DNA from: Viridothelium virens
Taxonomy: Eukaryota; Ascomycota; Dothideomycetes; Trypetheliales; Trypetheliaceae
DNA length: 64,000 bases
NCBI GenBank assembly: GCA_010094025.1
Contig: ML991841.1
Span: 1 to 64,000, forward strand
Direction of reading: 5' to 3'
Position numbers and translations under genes: made by a program. Below, one piece after another: positions 59,800 to 64,000 of the stretch (the stretch's first letter is position 1; each line of letters begins with the position of its first letter). A model generated the notes under the pieces. It worked only from the letters and a program-made list of their open reading frames with translations, was not told the origin of the DNA and made no database searches.

Positions 59800-62226
59800 A
59801 TGGCTGAATTAGCATCGCATGGGGCTCAAGAAAGTTCTCAGGAGGCTACGAGGAGTACTGAAACGCCGGCAGACGCTGATACAGATTTGCTGCTGAAGAC
59901 ACCTGTCCCGGAGCAAGAGAACAAATTCCAGAAGGCAATAGCAGCATGGCGAAGTAAGATCTAGACTTCCGGACAGATAGTGGCCTTTACTCACTTGAAG
60001 CAGACGTCGATCTTACGAGTCTCGTGCCAATACTCGATCAAACGGCTTCCGAACTAGTGGATAACCAAAAGGATAGCTTAGTTCAACGAAAAGATCTTGC
60101 GCAGAAAACCAAGGACTTCAGAAAGCTCGATGATGCCGAGAAGCTACAAGAGATTAAGGGCCTTCTCAAAGGTGAGCTAAACTTGAGTGTAGCTAAAGCT
60201 ATTCTAACCCCTAGCAGCATACCAGTCATACATCGATCTTGTTTCGAACCAGTCCAAGGCTACCTCATCAGCATTCTTCCAGGCATATACACCATTGTCA
60301 GAGGCACCTGACCCATACCCGTTGCTCGAAGCTTCTGTCGATTCCCTTGTTACCGCCGAAGAGATTGTACCGAAACTTGAAGATGAGAATAAGCAGTTAC
60401 ATGCTCAGGTTCAGAGGCTCACTATCCAATTGGAGGAGTCGGAAAACCGACTGGATCGGGAGCGTGAGGCACGACAGCAATCCGATGAGAATGTAGAGGA
60501 GAAGCTCAAAGAGGTTGAAGCGTCGTATACGGCCGTTCTGGAAGAGAAGCAAAACAATTGGGAGGCACGAGAACGAAGTCTGGAGGACAGAGTCGAGAAT
60601 CAAGATCGCTTACTCAAGGAATTAAAGGCCAATTACGAAGTCTCTCAGAGGCTAGAACACGGTGACGAGGGAGCTCAAGATGCAAGCAGGAGCAGCGCAA
60701 CCGCAGCTGAGCTTGAGATCGTAAGCTCGGAGCTGGATAGAACGAACCAAAGACTGGCAGAGGTTGAGGCGAGAAATGAACAATTACGGTTAGAGCTCGC
60801 ACAATCAACGTCACAGCAAAGTTCACAACAAAGTGGCCCCATTGAAGATAATCCAGCTTTCCTACGACTTCAATCGGAGAACTCATCGTTACTCCGCAAA
60901 CTTGACTCGGCCAAACTGGAGAAAGAGTCAGACAGAGGAAAATCGGAAACAAACGTGAGGGCTATAGAAAGAGAATTATCTTCCATCAAGACTGAGCGTT
61001 CTACCTTGAAAGAGAAGGTCCAGAAAATGTCTGACTACGAAGAAATCAAGCAGGAGCTTGAAATGCTCAAATCCATCGAATTTGCCACGGGTGATAATGA
61101 TGATGATACCCAAGCTGACGATTCAACCCTGGCTCAGCCTAATGGGACTACGGCAAAATCAAACAACGACAACCTTGAACAATTACTTCATGCACGGAAT
61201 CGAAAACTCAATAACGACCTCACGATTCTTAGAGTATCCCATCAAGATCTCCAATCCCGCCTTTCGACTTTGCAAGAAGAGCTCTCGAACGCAAACATGG
61301 AGCTTGAGCAATCTCGCAGTCTAAATGCAACACTGGAGATGGATCTTCAGAAAGTGCAGCAGGAGGCTTCGAACACCTTTGCATCTGATACGTTGTCTGT
61401 CGCAGGAACATACAAGTCGAAATACCAGGCGTCATCCATGCGTCGTTCTGGGAGCCGTGGCTCGCCCACATCTTCGATCATTTCCGGTTTCGACCCTCGC
61501 GCCGGCGGACCCTCGCCGTCAAGCACCCTGGAGGCGATAAGAGCGGGCGAGCCGGTAGGCGGTGGCTCTGGTATCCTGCCTATGGTTGCCGCTCAACGGG
61601 ATCGCTTTAAGAAACGCAATTCTGAGCTAGAGTCCGAGCTTCAAAAGACCTACCAGACGGTTTCGTCTCTGCGCTCCGAAATTGCGAGCCTGCAAAAGGA
61701 TAATCTAAATTTATATGAGAAGACACGATACGTGTCGACCTACAACAGAAACCAGCCGAGCGCGAGTTCGAGCAGTACGTACACGAGCAACACGAATCCA
61801 AGCACGATACGAGTGGAAGGAGGTACAGGATCTGGATTGGCCCTCGATCGATATCGCAGCCAGTACGAGCATAGTATTTCACCTTTTGCTGCATTTCGAG
61901 GCCGAGAGTCCGCTCGAGCATTCAAGCGGATGACCCTACCAGAAAGAGTGGTGTTCCAGATAACGAGACTGGTCATGGCCACGCGGACAAGCAGGAACCT
62001 GTTTGCAGCTTATTGCCTCGGTCTTCATTTGTTGGTCTTGTTCTGCTTGTACTGGATGGGCACTACCGATATCGAGCAGCATTCGACGAGTCTGAGTGGT
62101 GCTGCTGCGATGGCGGGAGCAGGGGGTGCAGCGGCTGCACATGGAGGGGGAGGTGCAGGAGCCGGATTGAGCGGTGTTGGTGGAAAAGACTGGCAACCTG
62201 AAGGTTTCAATGAACGAGGGAGATAG
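59800..62226 (+). CDS. coy1: Golgi membrane protein Coy1 (CASP family)
   Basis: Coy1 (CASP in animals) is a Golgi golgin anchored by a C-terminal membrane helix and acts in retrograde Golgi traffic. Three exons (59800-59953, 60004-60171, 60218-62226) give 776 residues. The N-terminus has the conserved region FQKAIAAWRNVDLTSLVPIL and QTKDFRKL-type helices. Most of the protein is coiled coil (LEDENKQLHAQVQRLTIQLE and similar heptads, about residues 110-480). Near the C-terminus the family motif LPMVAAQRDRFKKRNSELES is followed by QKDNLNLYEKTRY, and the helix AYCLGLHLLVLFCLYWMG lies about 60 residues from the end. The tail after it is Gly/Ala-rich and unusually long. Confidence 0.93.
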
Positions 62227-63821
62227 GCAGAGATTGCCGTCAGCCAAATTTGGGAACTTTGGTACATCCTAATCAAACTACCTCCTACCTAATACGGACT
62301 TATCCAACCATTGACGACCATGTAGCAAGATAGACTTTCATGACGACTGTAACATTCTTGAAGCGAGAAGGCGAAACACGAGCTTGGAGAGGTCTACGTG
62401 GGATGGGCTATACCCCGACTGTCCATTGGGAAGGCTCCTAGATTCTGTTTCGCTCGGTTTTGGAGTCCGAACCGTCTGGACAGGCGCTGCCGCCTTCTAT
62501 CGAATCGAAGCCTGCCACGCTGGCCCTGGCTTACTGCTGTCCAAAGTTGCAGCTTATACATTGACCAGACTTCGAAAAATGCAAGAGGGTGGCAGGATGG
62601 CAGATTAGCACTCTATTCCGATCGATCATCTGCCACTCTTGCTGAGATGGTTGGCGCGAGAATAATGTCTGCTGTCAATCTGTTGTGATAGCATCCTCTT
62701 CGCGTTTGATTGGTCATTGATGTAGCCTGTTTGCTTAATTCTGCACTTGTGGTAATCTTCGTTGCATCGAATCATTGACAAAACCTGTTTGGCCTGATGG
62801 ATGGTGCGTGACACACACACGCTCACTCGGCCTGCTTAGAATAATTCGCGCTCTTCTGAGCTGATCTGGAGACGCGGGAAAAAGGCAGCATCCTTATTGG
62901 CTTTCCAGCAGGCTGGTCTTTCCTTACCGACGACAGCGGGAGATAGACAGTGCCAAGAAACGGATTCATCGGTTGCGAACCAGACAGGGCCTGCCTCCAA
63001 GCGCTGGGGACCCACTCATTGGCCAAGCGAGCTGCTGCATCTTGGGCGACAAAATTAAGGGTCTATCTTTGGAACGTTCATCAATGTCCCAATTTGGCTC
63101 ATTTATGGCAGTTTTTAAAAATAGCAAGGGTACTAGCCGCTACCAAGTCTCTCCAGTTTCGTCAATCTTGGCATTTCTTTTAGACTCAGGCTGACAACAA
63201 CTTAAGAACATCATTTGAGATAACAATGTTTCTCGAACGCCATTCAACTTGAAGCCTACCTGATCTGGATTTCTAGAAGTCGTCTCGGCTTCCGTGGGCA
63301 GTGCAAAACGGTCGAGGAAGGCACGGAAGGCACGAGGGTCCTTCCCTACCCCGACCAGGCTAACGGAAGGCTGCCGATCTTTGGCGCTTTAGTGTCTTGG
63401 CACGACTGGGGACGCGACGCCACGACCGCTAGCTTCCGTCGCTATCTTTGGAAAAGATATATGATTGGCAGCTGTCATCTCCAACGGCATGACCCTTGTC
63501 CAATCCATTTCTTCTAGTTCCCGGGGAGCGCTTACAGTACCAAAATACTCTGGTCGGCCTGTCCACCAGAGGCTGGAACGGCTGGGGAGCCACTATGTAT
63601 AAAGAAGTCTCCCACGCATGCCTAAGGTGGGCTTTGGTCTCTCTTCATCAGCCTCTTTTCATCCCATCCAATTAGGCATCTTTTGGCTCTGGCTGCTCGG
63701 AGGAGGATACTTAATACATTGTTAATTTTGCTGGATCCGACAGGCTGAGCTTTTCGCGTTTGCTTTTCGCCTGGACTGCTTGCTTTGACCTTTCAATATC
63801 CTCCTCGCGTTCCCAGTCAGC
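62227..63821. other. Intergenic, no recognised gene
   Basis: This is the 3' flank of coy1 and the promoter of the partial gene at the right edge. No gene or repeat is recognised apart from the TATA box listed separately. Confidence 0.5.
63598..63603 (+). promoter_or_regulatory. TATA box candidate
   Basis: TATAAA lies about 220 bp upstream of the start codon of the secreted-protein gene, in a plausible place for a promoter with a 5' leader. Confidence 0.45.
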
Positions 63822-64000
63822 ATGTTTGCCATATTAACTTGCCTCTGGCTGGCTCTTCTCTCCACTACCTTCGCACTGCCTGTGCTTGAGACGCGCAATG
63901 CGGAACCCGAAGAGCCTTCCTCAACCGTCTCCTTCTCGGACTTCTTGGCATCCCTCCATCGAAGAGGAGGCCCCAGCCCACCAAGCCCACCTGGCTTGTC
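63822..64000 (+). CDS. Secreted protein, partial (cut by window edge)
   Basis: The ATG at 63822 opens a frame that runs off the window after 59 codons. The first 19 residues are a clear signal peptide (MFAILTCLWLALLSTTFAL, likely cleaved near ALPV). The visible mature part (ETRNAEPEEPSSTVSFSDFL, then a Pro-rich stretch) has no recognisable domain. It is a secreted or cell-wall protein; the rest cannot be judged. Confidence 0.7.
   Translation, partial: MFAILTCLWLALLSTTFALPVLETRNAEPEEPSSTVSFSDFLASLHRRGGPSPPSPPGL

Overview
The window is nuclear DNA of a filamentous ascomycete (Pezizomycotina). Genes are dense and on both strands. They are cut by short introns of about 45-80 nt with GT..AG ends and CTAAC/CTGAC-type branch sites, and many products are fungal families (GMC oxidoreductase, DUF6594, NACHT-ankyrin, patatin fusion). 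I could not place the genus. Introns were assigned by eye, and a model was accepted only when reading frame, splice signals and family similarity agreed.

Layout. 0.8-14.2 kb: a GMC oxidoreductase, the ribosome-biogenesis helicase Drs1, an FAD monooxygenase, the divergent pair Dib1 (U5 snRNP) and Swc5 (SWR1 complex), and a leucine-rich-repeat/F-box-like protein. 16.7-23.2 kb: a PHD-finger protein, a tRNA-derived SINE-like sequence, a proline-rich protein and a four-helix membrane protein. 24.8-28.0 kb: a NACHT-ankyrin NLR with eleven very similar repeats and one frameshift. 28.4-33.4 kb: two kinetochore/centromere genes (Mtw1/Mis12 and the CENP-X homologue Mhf2) flank a GPI-anchored cupredoxin. 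34.5-45.1 kb: a DUF6594 membrane protein, a previously hidden four-exon small gene, a caspase-like protease divergent from it, and a very large zinc finger-GTPase-RING-patatin protein. 46.6-47.8 kb: an AT-rich element with terminal inverted repeats, holding a minisatellite and a 660-base assembly gap. 48.5-64.0 kb: an AMP-forming ligase, methionine aminopeptidase 2, a Ser/Thr-rich single-pass membrane protein, a Vps3-like CORVET subunit, the Golgi protein Coy1/CASP, and the start of a secreted protein.

How the genes fit together. Most are housekeeping genes acting independently. The exception is the 24.8-45.1 kb stretch, where signal-transducing ATPase/GTPase modules and candidate effector modules (caspase-like protease, patatin lipase, membrane DUF6594) lie close together. 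This resembles the composition of fungal self/non-self or innate-immunity loci. The tightest unit is the small 160-residue gene and the caspase gene, which share a 227-bp divergent promoter and sit beside the 3' end of the patatin gene. That these genes work together is inference from position and domain content only.
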